Assembly: GCF_000764205.1 (NCBI RefSeq)
Contig: NZ_JQDZ01000112.1
Span: 1 to 64,000 of the forward strand
Length of the DNA stretch: 64,000 bases
Source: Thalassotalea sp. ND16A
GTDB taxonomy: Bacteria > Pseudomonadota > Gammaproteobacteria > Enterobacterales > Alteromonadaceae
Direction: 5' to 3'
Below are positions 51,747-62,200 of this stretch, piece after piece; the first letter of the stretch is position 1, and every line of letters begins with the position of its first letter. Both the position numbers and the translations under genes were made by a program. The notes below the pieces were generated by a model that saw nothing but the letters and a program-made list of their open reading frames with translations, did no database searches and was not told where the DNA came from.

Positions 51747-52364
51747 TTACCAATGATAACCATAACCAATTGAATAAACATTCGCGCCCTGGTTTTTCTT
51801 CTCAAAATCCGCATTAGAATAATGGATTAACGATAACGAAAATTGATGTCTTTGCTTATACAGTAAACTAAACTCAAGCTTGTCTTCAAATAACCAGCGC
51901 GTGCCTAATTCTCGATAGCCCCAATTTATCCCTCTATGATAACTGATGCCAATACCGGCAGCGATGTATAAATCCAGGTTGTTTGATAGCGTAGCGAGTT
52001 GATATTTGAACAGGGGGGTTATCGAAATGCCCTCAATATCTTCATACCAATCGTCATCATACGACCCCCATTTTTTACTGTTATCCCGCCATTGCATATA
52101 CGAAAATTCAACATCGACAGTAATGTGATTTTGTTCTAAAAACTCTATCCTGGTCGAAACGGGAAGAACATAAGCAATCCTGACTGCGTCATTGTAATCA
52201 TAACCGGAATACCTGGGAGGCGACTGGCCGACAGACACTGAAACGCCATTGGCGACACTCAGAAAAGAACATAAAAACAAAGTTACCGATAATGTTAATT
52301 TCAAAGCTGAGTTTCCCTTCAGTCTGCTTCTTATATTTATATGTATATGTTTAGTATATGGCAT
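51747..52364 (-). CDS. PagL-like acyloxyacyl hydrolase (lipid A 3-O-deacylase family)
   Basis: A 205-aa outer-membrane beta-barrel. A signal peptide (LKLTLSVTLFLCSFLSVANG) is followed by alternating amphipathic strands. Near the C-terminus, FSLSLIHYSNADFEKKNQGA carries the His-x-Ser pair of PagL enzymes, and the protein ends in the barrel closing strand VYSIGYGYHW. The usual catalytic Glu is not obvious at the expected spacing, so activity is uncertain. PagL trims an acyl chain from lipid A. ATG at 52364; convergent with the DUF3667 gene. Confidence 0.68.
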   Translation of the reverse strand: MPYTKHIHINIRSRLKGNSALKLTLSVTLFLCSFLSVANGVSVSVGQSPPRYSGYDYNDAVRIAYVLPVSTRIEFLEQNHITVDVEFSYMQWRDNSKKWGSYDDDWYEDIEGISITPLFKYQLATLSNNLDLYIAAGIGISYHRGINWGYRELGTRWLFEDKLEFSLLYKQRHQFSLSLIHYSNADFEKKNQGANVYSIGYGYHW

Positions 52365-52575
52365 TTTTAGCAAGGCTGAACTTTAGTTGTTTAAATTAAC
52401 TAAACTTATATGGTTCATTCGGCTTTTCCGTTGCCTCTGCATCAAGGTAAATGTCATATTTTAAAGTTATGGTTATTCAGTCGGTTAACTCAAAAATATT
52501 AAGGGTGGTATGTTATTATTTAAAGTTATAGGATTACTTTAAAAGTAATTTGCAGTTTATTTTTGGAATAAGTAA

Positions 52576-54795
52576 TTGAAAAATATTTTCACTCAATTAA
52601 AGCAACGACAAGTATTTAAAGTTGCAACCATTTATGCGGTATCGGCCTGGCCATTAATACAAATCGCCGATTTAGCCGTGCCGGCATTGGGCTTGCCCGA
52701 TAGTGTGATGACTTTGTTGTTGAAAATATTTATCGCCGGCTTTCCGGTCAGCCTTATTTTTGCCTGGTTATTTAACTTTACTGCTCATGGCATAGTGCGC
52801 GCCGATGATCAGGACAATGCTGCAGACGACAACGCCAAAAAGGTTAATATCCTCACCACGTTTGCTGTAGCAGGAGCTCTGCTGATAGCCGTTTTAGTGA
52901 CACTTGCTAGCCAGTTAATGGTAGATAACCAAGTTACCATTAACGAAACTGCCGCCAGCCCTGCAATTATTCCACAACCGCCGAGCATTAATAAATCGGC
53001 GGCAATTAACAACAAAACATCCATTGCCATCTTACCCTTCGTGCCGTTTAGCTCGGATCCTGAAGATGAATATTTTGCCGATGGTATGGTGGAAGAATTG
53101 TTAAATTTGCTGGCGAAAATTCCTGATTTACAAGTAGCCGCACGAACCTCGTCGTTTACCTATAAAGGCGTTACCAGTAAATCGATTGTTGAAATAGGAA
53201 AAGAGTTAAATGTTGATACAATTTTAGAGGGCAGTATTCGCAAAAATGACACCTCCAATAAAATTCGTGTTACCGCGCAACTGATAAAAGTAAGCACCGG
53301 TGAGCATTTGTGGTCAGAAACCTATGATCGAGAATATCGCGATATATTTCAAATACAAGATGACATTGCCAGGGCCGTTGTTGATAAAATGAAAATTACC
53401 TTACTGGGTAATACGGCAACTTCACCCTTTGTCGTTGGCACCGAGAACGTAGATGCGATGGTTGAATATGGCAAAGGCCAAAAAGAGTTATCCCACCGTA
53501 CCGTACCGGCCATCAAAAAAGCCCTAACTCATTTTCGCCAGGCGATCACTGAAGATCCCAATTATGCCCGAGCCTACGTAGGTATTGCCGACTCAAATGT
53601 TTTACTCGCATTATACGGCTCTATGTCGGAACTACAGGCAAGGACTGCTGCCCAAGCAGCCGTTAACAAAGCCCTTAGTCTTAATGAGAATTTAGGTGAA
53701 GCCTACGCGTCTAAAGGTTTGTTATTAACCGGTGCTGATAACGAAAAGGCCGAGCTGGCATTTAAGCGGGCAATTGAGCTGAATCCTAACTATGCAATGG
53801 CCTATATGTGGTATGGCACGTTACGGCGCGAGCAAGGTGAGATTGCCAGTGCTCATCAATTGTTTGAACAGGCTTTCGAACTGGATCCAAGATCGCCGGT
53901 AGCCGCATACAATGTGGCCTGGTGCTACTATCAAGCAGGCTCGGAAGCCAAAGCGATGGACTTATTTTCTCAAATTGTTGGTAATGATCCTTATTACCCG
54001 GGAGCCTATAATTTAGTTGGCGATATTCTTCGCAACCGTGGACGGCTTGATGAATCGGTTGCCATGTATCAAAGAGCCCTAAAAGTTGATCCGGTAAATA
54101 AGAACGCCGTTCAAGGGTTACTGTTGGCGAATATGGACATGAACAATATTGAAGCCAGCGAGTTCTGGTTTAGTTATCTTGAACAAAACCCGTCGCTGTT
54201 AAGCAGCACTGAAACGGTATTTATGAGAGCCCGATTTTATGCCGCACAAGGTGCCCTCGAGCAAGCAATAACGTACTTAGGACAGGTTAAATCCAGCGCT
54301 GGCAACCATGGTATGGATTTATATGTGCAGGGGGAGGTAGCATTTTATCAGCAAAATTACCGTGCCGCCGTTAACGCATTTGAAGCTTTGAAAAATGCGC
54401 AAATGAGAAATAAGAATGCTTTTTACCACTTAGTTGAAGGACAGGCGGCACTACATTTAGCCTTTGCCTATAAACAACTGCAACAGCCAGACAAAATGGC
54501 TGCTTTGCTCACGGAATTCACCCTGTTTTTGCAACAGAGTGTCAATAAAATGGCCAATAACCCCGGTTATTATTACAACATGGCGGCAATTAAAGCACTG
54601 CAAAATGAAGAAGAAGACATGCTTGCTTTCTTCCAGGGGGCAATAGACGCAGGTTGGGTACAAGTATGGAATGCTAAAATAGACCCGATCTTTAAGCCGC
54701 TAAAGAATAACCAGCAATTTGCTCAGATGATAGCTAAGGTCGATGCCGAATTGGCAGAGATGAGAGCCAAGTTAAAAGAAGAAAGTAAGAGATGA
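52576..54795 (+). CDS. Membrane-anchored FlgO/TolB-N-like and TPR protein
   Basis: A 739-aa protein. N-terminal membrane segments are at about 14-36, 44-64 and 93-115. An adenylate-cyclase-associated/FlgO-like domain follows (TSIAILPFVPFSSDPEDEYF, then ADGMVEELLNLLAKIPDLQV and ILEGSIRKNDTSNKIRVTAQ). The C-terminal two-thirds are TPR repeats (AELAFKRAIELNPNYAMAYM and others, about 310-660). In related proteins this module follows a winged-helix or cyclase domain, absent here, so signalling would be by protein contacts. TTG start with GGAA eight bases ahead. Confidence 0.85.
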   Translation: MKNIFTQLKQRQVFKVATIYAVSAWPLIQIADLAVPALGLPDSVMTLLLKIFIAGFPVSLIFAWLFNFTAHGIVRADDQDNAADDNAKKVNILTTFAVAGALLIAVLVTLASQLMVDNQVTINETAASPAIIPQPPSINKSAAINNKTSIAILPFVPFSSDPEDEYFADGMVEELLNLLAKIPDLQVAARTSSFTYKGVTSKSIVEIGKELNVDTILEGSIRKNDTSNKIRVTAQLIKVSTGEHLWSETYDREYRDIFQIQDDIARAVVDKMKITLLGNTATSPFVVGTENVDAMVEYGKGQKELSHRTVPAIKKALTHFRQAITEDPNYARAYVGIADSNVLLALYGSMSELQARTAAQAAVNKALSLNENLGEAYASKGLLLTGADNEKAELAFKRAIELNPNYAMAYMWYGTLRREQGEIASAHQLFEQAFELDPRSPVAAYNVAWCYYQAGSEAKAMDLFSQIVGNDPYYPGAYNLVGDILRNRGRLDESVAMYQRALKVDPVNKNAVQGLLLANMDMNNIEASEFWFSYLEQNPSLLSSTETVFMRARFYAAQGALEQAITYLGQVKSSAGNHGMDLYVQGEVAFYQQNYRAAVNAFEALKNAQMRNKNAFYHLVEGQAALHLAFAYKQLQQPDKMAALLTEFTLFLQQSVNKMANNPGYYYNMAAIKALQNEEEDMLAFFQGAIDAGWVQVWNAKIDPIFKPLKNNQQFAQMIAKVDAELAEMRAKLKEESKR

Positions 54796-54823
54796 GCAGG
54801 CCCATCTCTCATTGGTATTGCGG

Positions 54824-55546
54824 TTAGAAAGAATAAGTGACACTAACAACCGTTTCTTTATCTGCGTGTTCGGTACCGTCAGGAACCTCTTCAGTATATT
54901 TTATGTTGTAGCTTAACTTTAATGAGACTTGACCAATCACCTGCACTTTTATTGCCGTTTTAGAGTAGCTAATGGTGTTTTCATCACCAATTTCTGTACT
55001 GAGTAATTGAGTAAAGGTACCGGTTTCTGAAAATTTCCAATCGACTAAAGTCGATAATCGAACGATAGTTTCTTCTTCATCTTCTAACAGTGGATCTTCA
55101 AGTTTTCCAGCACGATAACCGACACCGCCTTCAAGATCCCAATCAAAGGTGTCAAGATCATAGACATTCCAACCTAACCCCGAGGTTGCTGTGTATTGAT
55201 TTTCGTAACCATTAAATTTATCTTCTTCATAAGATACCCGGCCAAACACGTAGTTCTTAGCAGTAAAGTTGTATTCCAGGCGAGTGAACGCTGAATATTT
55301 TTCGGCCGTTCTTTCTTCGTCTTTTTCCGAAGCAAGCCCTTCAACATGAGCTGCGAATTTCCACGGCGCGCTTTCGCGGAGCAAATTAAATTTACCGACG
55401 GTAGTGGATTCTTCGGTATTGCCGGATAAATTTGTGTAACCAAATTCAACATCCCCAGACCAAATTTTTGGTTGATCTACAGCTTCTGCGGCAAATGTAG
55501 AAGCTGATGCTAAGGCAAAAGCTAATGGTAATAGTTTGAATGTCAT
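54824..55546 (-). CDS. DUF481 family (YdiY-like) outer-membrane protein
   Basis: A 240-aa beta-barrel protein. The signal peptide (MTFKLLPLAFALASASTFAA) is followed by WSGDVEFGYTNLSGNTEEST, the typical DUF481 opening, then repeated amphipathic strands such as KNYVFGRVSYEEDKFNGYEN. It ends in a C-terminal strand with terminal Phe (TVVSVTYSF), the signal for BAM assembly. E. coli YdiY is acid-inducible and other members are called salt-induced; no role is established. Divergent from the second glnK. Confidence 0.9.
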   Translation of the reverse strand: MTFKLLPLAFALASASTFAAEAVDQPKIWSGDVEFGYTNLSGNTEESTTVGKFNLLRESAPWKFAAHVEGLASEKDEERTAEKYSAFTRLEYNFTAKNYVFGRVSYEEDKFNGYENQYTATSGLGWNVYDLDTFDWDLEGGVGYRAGKLEDPLLEDEEETIVRLSTLVDWKFSETGTFTQLLSTEIGDENTISYSKTAIKVQVIGQVSLKLSYNIKYTEEVPDGTEHADKETVVSVTYSF

Positions 55547-55645
55547 GTTGATCCCTGTTTGACTCGATGCATTAGTTTAATTTTATTGGCAGGAATGATA
55601 AATCAAAAGAGACTTTTTGGAAATAGTCCATAGCGATAACCACTG

Positions 55646-55682
55646 AAAAATAGCTCAAAAATAGCTCAAAAATAGCTCAAAA
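55646..55682. repeat. 11-bp tandem repeat AAAAATAGCTC x3
   Basis: Three exact copies followed by AAAA lie in the 308-bp divergent gap between the DUF481 and second glnK genes. The rest of this gap is AT-rich. No NtrC palindrome or sigma-54 motif could be found in it. Confidence 0.85.
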
Positions 55683-55809
55683 GTATCAGAGCTGCTAAAT
55701 CTGTTTAGCATCTTTTAAGCTTATTTTGACCGCATATCGTCAATTAAGTGAATAGTTATTCGGTTATTGTGAGGTTTTATTTAAAATGTACTTGTTTATG
55801 CTCTGTTGA

Positions 55810-56193
<384 letters not shown>

Positions 56194-56202
56194 GGTAAAA
56201 TA

Positions 56203-57501
56203 ATGATTAAAATATTAAAACTATGCGTATTACTGTGCGCCACCATTGGATTTTCCAGCGTTGCCGGTGAAAACGAATTAAATGGCGCCAATACGGCGTG
56301 GATATTAACCTCGACAGCGTTAGTCTTATTGATGACGCTACCAGGACTTGCGCTGTTTTATGGTGGTTTAGTGCGCAGTAAAAATATCCTCTCTATTTTG
56401 ATGCAATGTTTTGCTATTGCCAGTATTTCATCAATATTATGGCTGGTGGTTGGCTATAGCCTGGCGTTTGGTGCAGGCAACGCCTGGATTGGCGACTTTT
56501 CAAAAGTCATGATGGCCGACATCGGCAAAGGTACTTTGTCTGGCGACATTCCGGAAAGCCTGTTCATGCTGTTTCAAATGACGTTTGCGGTGATAACTCC
56601 AGCCCTTATTATTGGTGCATTTGCCGAACGGATGAAATTTTCAGCGGTGCTGTTATTCAGTGGCTTATGGTTATTAACGGTATACGCCCCCGTGACTCAT
56701 TGGGTTTGGGGCGGTGGCTGGCTTGCTGAGATGGGGCTCTATGATTTTGCCGGTGGCACTGTGGTACACATTACCGCAGGTGTGGCCGCAATAGTGGCGG
56801 CAATGGTATTAGGCCCTCGTAAAGGTTTTCCGAAAACGCCAATGTTGCCGCATAACTTAACCATGACAGTCACCGGTGCCGGTTTGCTTTGGGTTGGCTG
56901 GTTTGGTTTTAACGGCGGTAGTGCCTTAGCGGCTAATGGTGACGCCGCCATGGCGATGTTAGTGACTCATATCTCTGCCTCCGCAGGTGCATTAACCTGG
57001 GCGGCTATTGAATGGAAAAAGTTTGGCAAAGCCAGTGTACTGGGCGCGGTAACGGGGATGGTTGCAGGCCTTGGTACCATCACTCCCGCCTCCGGGTTTG
57101 TTGGTCCAGGTGGAGCGTTAGTGATTGGTACTTTAGCCGGTATTGTGTGTTTTACCTGTACGGTTTATATCAAACAAAAGCTGAAAATTGACGATTCACT
57201 AGACGTGTTCCCGGTGCATGGGGTTGGCGGTATTTTAGGGACTTTTTTAGCCGGTATTTTCTCGGCTACCTCATTAGGTGTGTTTAGCGGTTTTGGTTTT
57301 GCTGAAGGCATTTCAACAATGTCAGAGCAGGTAGGTGTACAACTAATTGGTATCATTGCAACCATCGTTTATACCGCGGTAGTGTCCTATATCCTGTTTA
57401 AAGTTGTTGGCTTAATGACCGGTGGCTTACGAGTATCTGAAGAACAGGAAACCACAGGTCTGGATTTGGTTGAACACGATGAATCTGGTTACAACATCTA
57501 A
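56203..57501 (+). CDS. amtB: Ammonium transporter AmtB (second copy, with signal peptide)
   Basis: A 432-aa Amt channel. An N-terminal signal peptide (MIKILKLCVLLCATIGFSSV...A) is followed by NTAWILTSTALVLLMTLPGL and ALFYGGLVRSKN, the classical E. coli-type AmtB start. Pore histidines are His189 (GTVVHITAGVAAIVAA) and His339 (FPVHGVGGILG). The C-terminal tail LRVSEEQETTGLDLVEHDES is the GlnK contact. It is a typical AmtB, whereas the copy at 7.4 kb is the diverged one. A terminator follows. Confidence 0.96.
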   Translation: MIKILKLCVLLCATIGFSSVAGENELNGANTAWILTSTALVLLMTLPGLALFYGGLVRSKNILSILMQCFAIASISSILWLVVGYSLAFGAGNAWIGDFSKVMMADIGKGTLSGDIPESLFMLFQMTFAVITPALIIGAFAERMKFSAVLLFSGLWLLTVYAPVTHWVWGGGWLAEMGLYDFAGGTVVHITAGVAAIVAAMVLGPRKGFPKTPMLPHNLTMTVTGAGLLWVGWFGFNGGSALAANGDAAMAMLVTHISASAGALTWAAIEWKKFGKASVLGAVTGMVAGLGTITPASGFVGPGGALVIGTLAGIVCFTCTVYIKQKLKIDDSLDVFPVHGVGGILGTFLAGIFSATSLGVFSGFGFAEGISTMSEQVGVQLIGIIATIVYTAVVSYILFKVVGLMTGGLRVSEEQETTGLDLVEHDESGYNI

Positions 57502-57527
57502 TTAAAGCGCACTAAAGCTGCCAATTT

Positions 57528-57561
57528 AAAAAAGCCAGTAATCAATGTTACTGGCTTTTTT
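57528..57561 (+). terminator. Terminator of the second glnK-amtB operon
   Basis: AAAAAAGCCAGTAA and its complement form a long stem around TCAATG and end in six T, 27 bases past the stop codon. Confidence 0.92.
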
Positions 57562-57613
57562 AATTCAGGGAAGATAAGTTAATGTTAAGCATATTAACTA
57601 CATGGAAATTCTT

Positions 57614-58885
57614 ATGAAATTAGCGTCTTTAGCCTTACATCATGGATACGAATCGGAAGCAACAACCAAAGCTGCAACGACCCCCATCTATCAAACAACT
57701 TCGTACACCTTCGACAATACTCAGCATGGGGCAGACTTATTTGACTTGAAGGTTCCTGGCAACATTTATACTCGGATCATGAACCCAACAACCGATGTGT
57801 TAGAGCAAAGAGTGTCGGCAATGGAAGGCGGAATTGCCGGCTTAGCCGTTGCCTCAGGTATGGCCGCAATCACCTATGCGATCCAGGCAATTACCTCGGT
57901 TGGCGATAATATTATCAGTACCAGTCAACTTTATGGCGGTACTTATAACCTGTTTGCCCATACTTTGCCCCGCCAAGGGGTAGAAGTTCGATTTGCCTCC
58001 GGCGATGAATTAAGCAGTTTTGAGCACCTCATCGATGAAAATACCAAAGCAGTTTTTTGTGAATCCATTGGCAATCCCGCCGGTAATGTTATTGATTTAG
58101 CGCGGTTAGCTAAGATTGCCCACCAACATGGGGTGCCATTAATTGTTGATAATACGGTAGCAACTCCTGCTCTTTGCCGGCCAATAGAACACGGTGCCGA
58201 CATTATTATCCATTCACTGACGAAATATATTGGTGGCCATGGCACGAGTATTGGTGGCATCATCGTCGACTCTGGAAAATTTGATTGGGTCGCAAATGCG
58301 AGCAGATTTCCAATGTTAAATGATCCCGATCCCTCATATCACGACGTTGTTTATACCGAAGCTCTAGGAGCCGCCGCTTATATTGGCCGTTGTCGGGTAG
58401 TACCGCTGCGAAATACCGGTGCGGCAATATCCCCGCATAATGCATTTCTTATCATGCAAGGCTTAGAGACGTTATGTTTACGCATGGAACGTCATTGTGA
58501 TAACGCCTTAAAGGTTGCTGAATACCTCAAAGCCCATGACAAAGTGAGCTGGGTTAACTATGCCGCATTAGCCGATAGTCCCTACCATGAACTTTGCCAT
58601 AAACTCAATGGCGGCAAAGCTTCTGGTATTTTGAGTTTTGGTATTAAGGGCGGCAGTGAGGCTGGCGGCAGGTTTATCGATGCGTTGAATATGATCCTAC
58701 GGTTGGTGAATATCGGCGATGCCAAATCTTTAGCATGTCACCCGGCATCGACCACGCACCGCCAATTGAACGCTGAAGAGCTTAAATCTGCCGGTGTATC
58801 AGAAGATTTAGTCCGGATCTCGGTTGGCATTGAACACATTGACGATATCATTGCCGATATCGCACAAGCGTTAGCAAAAGCGTAA
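57614..58885 (+). CDS. metY: O-acetylhomoserine aminocarboxypropyltransferase/cysteine synthase family protein
   Basis: A 423-aa PLP enzyme of the Cys/Met metabolism family that makes homocysteine (or methionine) from O-acetylhomoserine and sulfide. It has KAATTPIYQTTSYTFDNTQH, IYTRIMNPTTDVLEQRVSAM and QLYGGTYNLFAHTLPRQGVE. The PLP Lys is in IIIHSLTKYIGGHGTSIGGI and the C-terminus is HPASTTHRQLNAEEL. The length and the FDWVANASRFPMLNDPDPSY insertion fit MetY and not MetB. The ATG at 57614 has GGAA upstream; an earlier ATG at 57602 is possible. Monocistronic; no riboswitch is seen upstream. Confidence 0.92.
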   Translation: MKLASLALHHGYESEATTKAATTPIYQTTSYTFDNTQHGADLFDLKVPGNIYTRIMNPTTDVLEQRVSAMEGGIAGLAVASGMAAITYAIQAITSVGDNIISTSQLYGGTYNLFAHTLPRQGVEVRFASGDELSSFEHLIDENTKAVFCESIGNPAGNVIDLARLAKIAHQHGVPLIVDNTVATPALCRPIEHGADIIIHSLTKYIGGHGTSIGGIIVDSGKFDWVANASRFPMLNDPDPSYHDVVYTEALGAAAYIGRCRVVPLRNTGAAISPHNAFLIMQGLETLCLRMERHCDNALKVAEYLKAHDKVSWVNYAALADSPYHELCHKLNGGKASGILSFGIKGGSEAGGRFIDALNMILRLVNIGDAKSLACHPASTTHRQLNAEELKSAGVSEDLVRISVGIEHIDDIIADIAQALAKA

Positions 58886-58919
58886 TTTTAACTATCGTCT
58901 CATCAAGCGGTATTCATAC

Positions 58920-59202
58920 TGTTTGATGAGCGAATCAGGCCGTCTGACAAAATTGCCAGGTCCGGTGATCGAATCATCGATAGGCCACCAATTACTCCAT
59001 CTAGTTCTTCACTTTTCAACAACAATCATAGCAATACCGTTGGCTCAATGCCATCACTTGCCCAGAGCAAAATTTATGCGTTTATTAAGCCTGGAGACTA
59101 CAGCATGATCCCGTTAATATTCGTGCGAAAAAAGCAAAGAAAACACCTGACTTATTCAATGGCCAGGCCCACCTTGTTCTATACTTAGGTATGCCCTTCT
59201 AA
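58920..59202 (+). pseudogene. Possible relic of an exported or outer-membrane protein gene
   Basis: In the 390-bp gap after metY, one frame (about 58965-59110) reads MPSLAQSKIYAFIKPGDYS. A neighbouring frame then continues DPVNIRAKKAKKTPDLFNGQ and AHLVLYLGMPF up to a stop at 59200-59202. The terminal aromatic-rich strand ending in Phe resembles the end of an outer-membrane barrel. Joining the pieces needs a frameshift near 59110. The resemblance is by eye only and no family is named. Confidence 0.35.
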
Positions 59203-59275
59203 TAATAACACTTGATTAGTAAAAACATGCTGCAGCGCTAGCTTAGCCACCGAGCTGTTGCATTACGAAGGAACC

Positions 59276-62200
59276 ATGATGAATAGTAAATTGAAAATGG
59301 TTGAGCCCGGCAGAGCAGTGTTTGCTGTAGTTCTCTTAATTTTGATCACCCTAGTGGCAATTACGTTTTTGCTGACAGCAGGTTCTAACACAGCAACGCT
59401 CGATAAACTCAAGCCCTTGACCACCATTGAATCGTTAGCGAGTGTTTCCGTAAACAACGCGAGAGCCTTATTATCTCCGGGAGGCATGGCGGACAACGTC
59501 AAAACCCAGCAACATTCAACATCGGTTATTGCCGAGGCTCAGTCTGCGGCAGTGACTACATCAGTAATCCACTTCCCGACGGGTGTCAGCAAGAGCTGGT
59601 GGACTCAGCTACAGCGTGCGCGGGCCAGGAATGAATATCAGCCGAGCGAAAACGGCAAGGGCCTGCAGGCACCAAATCGCGCCCACAATTTACGCACCTA
59701 CTTCGACTCCACCGGCATCCGGGTGCACGACCGCACGGCGGCAGGGGAGTCCGAGCTGGCCAGTTTTTCGCTGATCGGCATGGGCCGGGGCGCCGAGCTC
59801 TTACCTGTTGCAGCAGGCATAGTTACGCACACGAGCACGCGGGTTGAGATCCAGCGACCCGGCGTGATTGAATGGTACGAGAATTCGCCGCTGGGACTAG
59901 AGCAAGGGTTTACCCTTGCGGCTTCGATGACAGGTGAGGGCCCGCTTGTGTTGGAACTCGCGGTGGGACATGCCAAGGCAAGCCTGCGCGGTCAGTCGAT
60001 CGTGCTGACAACCGATGCAGGACGTCGACTCAATTACGCAAAATTGGTGGTAACAGATGCCAATGGCATGGTTCTGGCGTCGCGGCTCGAAGTTCCTTCG
60101 CCGCAGCGCCTGCAGCTGATCGTCGAAGATCCCGGTGCGGCATACCCGGTGGTGATCGATCCTCTGATCACGAGTACGGCGGACGCTATCCTGGAGTCAA
60201 ACCAGCCGGACAACGGCGGGTTTGATCCCGCAGCGTTTGGCGGCTCTGTCGCGATAGCAGGCGACGTCAATGGCGATGGCTTTGACGATGTGATCGTCGG
60301 CTCCCGCGGCTGGGATTTAGCTACGGGCTTGTTCGATGAAGGGGCGGTGTTCGTCTTCCTCGGCAGCGCCACGGGAGTCGTCGGCTCTGAACCCGCCAGC
60401 GCCCATGCCGTGATCCGGAGTGACCAGGCGAGTGCGGAATTCGGCACCAGTGTTGCCGGAGCTGGTGATGTCAATGGCGACGGGATCGCCGATTTCATCG
60501 TCGGCGCACCTCACTACGAAGGTACGTTCCGTGGTGATCCCAATTTAACCGTTAAAGGCGCGGCCTTTGTGTTCTACGGTAAGCGTGATATTGGCATCAC
60601 CGCCACCAGCCCGGACGACGCCGATGCACGCATCGATGCCAATCAAATCGACGCCATTCTTGGCTTTAGCGTGGCGGGGGCCGGTGATGTCAACGGCGAC
60701 GGCTTCGATGACATTATCATCGGTGCTCCCAGACAAGGCAGCCCGACCTTTCCCCCTAATATTCCCCCCAATCAGGCACAGGGCTTTGGCGGCGCGGCGG
60801 TGGTGTTCCACGGCAGTGCGGCCGGGATCACCGCCAGTGGCTTTGACGATGCCGACGCGACTCTGCTGGCCTATCCGGCAGGCTTCCCCGAGCCGAGCGG
60901 CGGCTTTATGGGCGCCGATGTTTCGGGAGCCGGCGACGTTAACGGCGACGGCTTCGATGACGTCCTCGTATTTATCGACGGCGCCGCGCTATTTCTGGGC
61001 AGTGCGACCGGGATCGTCGGCAGCGACCCGACCACCGCTCATGCGCACATCACGGGCCCGGGTAGCGTCGTATCAAAAGCTGGCGATGTCAACGGCGACG
61101 GTTTTGGCGACATTATCCTCGGTGCCCCGGGATTTCCCGACTTGGGTAATCCTCCCGGGGCGTCATTCGAGCGAAGTGGCACGTTCGGCGTATTCCTGGG
61201 GAGCCCGGCAGGCATCCCCGTCACCGACTTTCTCCAGGCCGATAGTCTGGTCGAGGGAGTGCATGCAACTCAGCTTGCATCGGCCGGTGACATTGATTTG
61301 GACGGCTTCGACGATGTTATCATCGGGGCGGTCGGCTACGTCGGGAGCCTGAACAGTGAGGGGGCTGCCTACGTGTTCCGCGGCGGTCCCTCTGGAATTG
61401 TCGCCACCAGCGAGTTGGATGCGTATGTACGGATCGGATCGAGGCAGTCGGAGGCGGTTCGAAACCTCAATCGCTATGACCTTGGCGTGGGCGGGGCAGG
61501 AGATGTCAATGGTGACGGCTTCAGCGATGTGATCGTGGGATTCGGCTTCTACGACGTGGATCAAATCAATGAGGGGGCAGCCTTTGTCTACCACGGCGGG
61601 CCAGCGCCGGTTGAGGTCAACCCGCCACCCGTACCAATCGTCGGTCCCCCCGGTCAGGTGTACGTCGATTTTGATAATACTGGTAAGGCTACAATTACGG
61701 TCGATGGCCTTGCCTCATTTGATAATGGCTTCATCGCCAATTATGCCTGGCTCGAGGGTGAGACATTGCTTGGCACGTCACCGGTGTTGACGACGTCACT
61801 GGTGACCAGTGGCGACCATAGGCTGGTGCTGAATGTCACCGACGACGGTGGTCTCACCCGTGGCGCTGGGGTGACGGTCAGGGTGGAGCCGGCAGAGAGT
61901 GACCAGCTGTTCTTCGACGACTTTACCATCGGCTTTGGTTCCTGGCTGACGGCTGGCGATGTCACCCTATCGAGTGTCGATACTTTTCCCGATCCTCCGC
62001 AGGTGCAAATGGGCGCCTCGGGTTCCTTGTTGAGCCGTACCATCGCCATGCCAGCTGGTAGCACGGGCATGTCGGTCTCTTTCCAGGGTAAAGCCAGCCA
62101 GTTTTCTGGCGCCGACGAATTACTGGTCAAGGTGAGTGTTGACGGCGGCCCATTCACCACTATCCATACCATTACCAGCGCCGAGAGTAATGATACCTAC

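Noticed and set aside
60567-61352. 261-codon plus-strand frame starting MCSTVSVILASPPP
   Set aside because: It is an alternate frame of the FG-GAP region; the main frame carries the GDVNGDG repeats, while this one has no recognisable domain.
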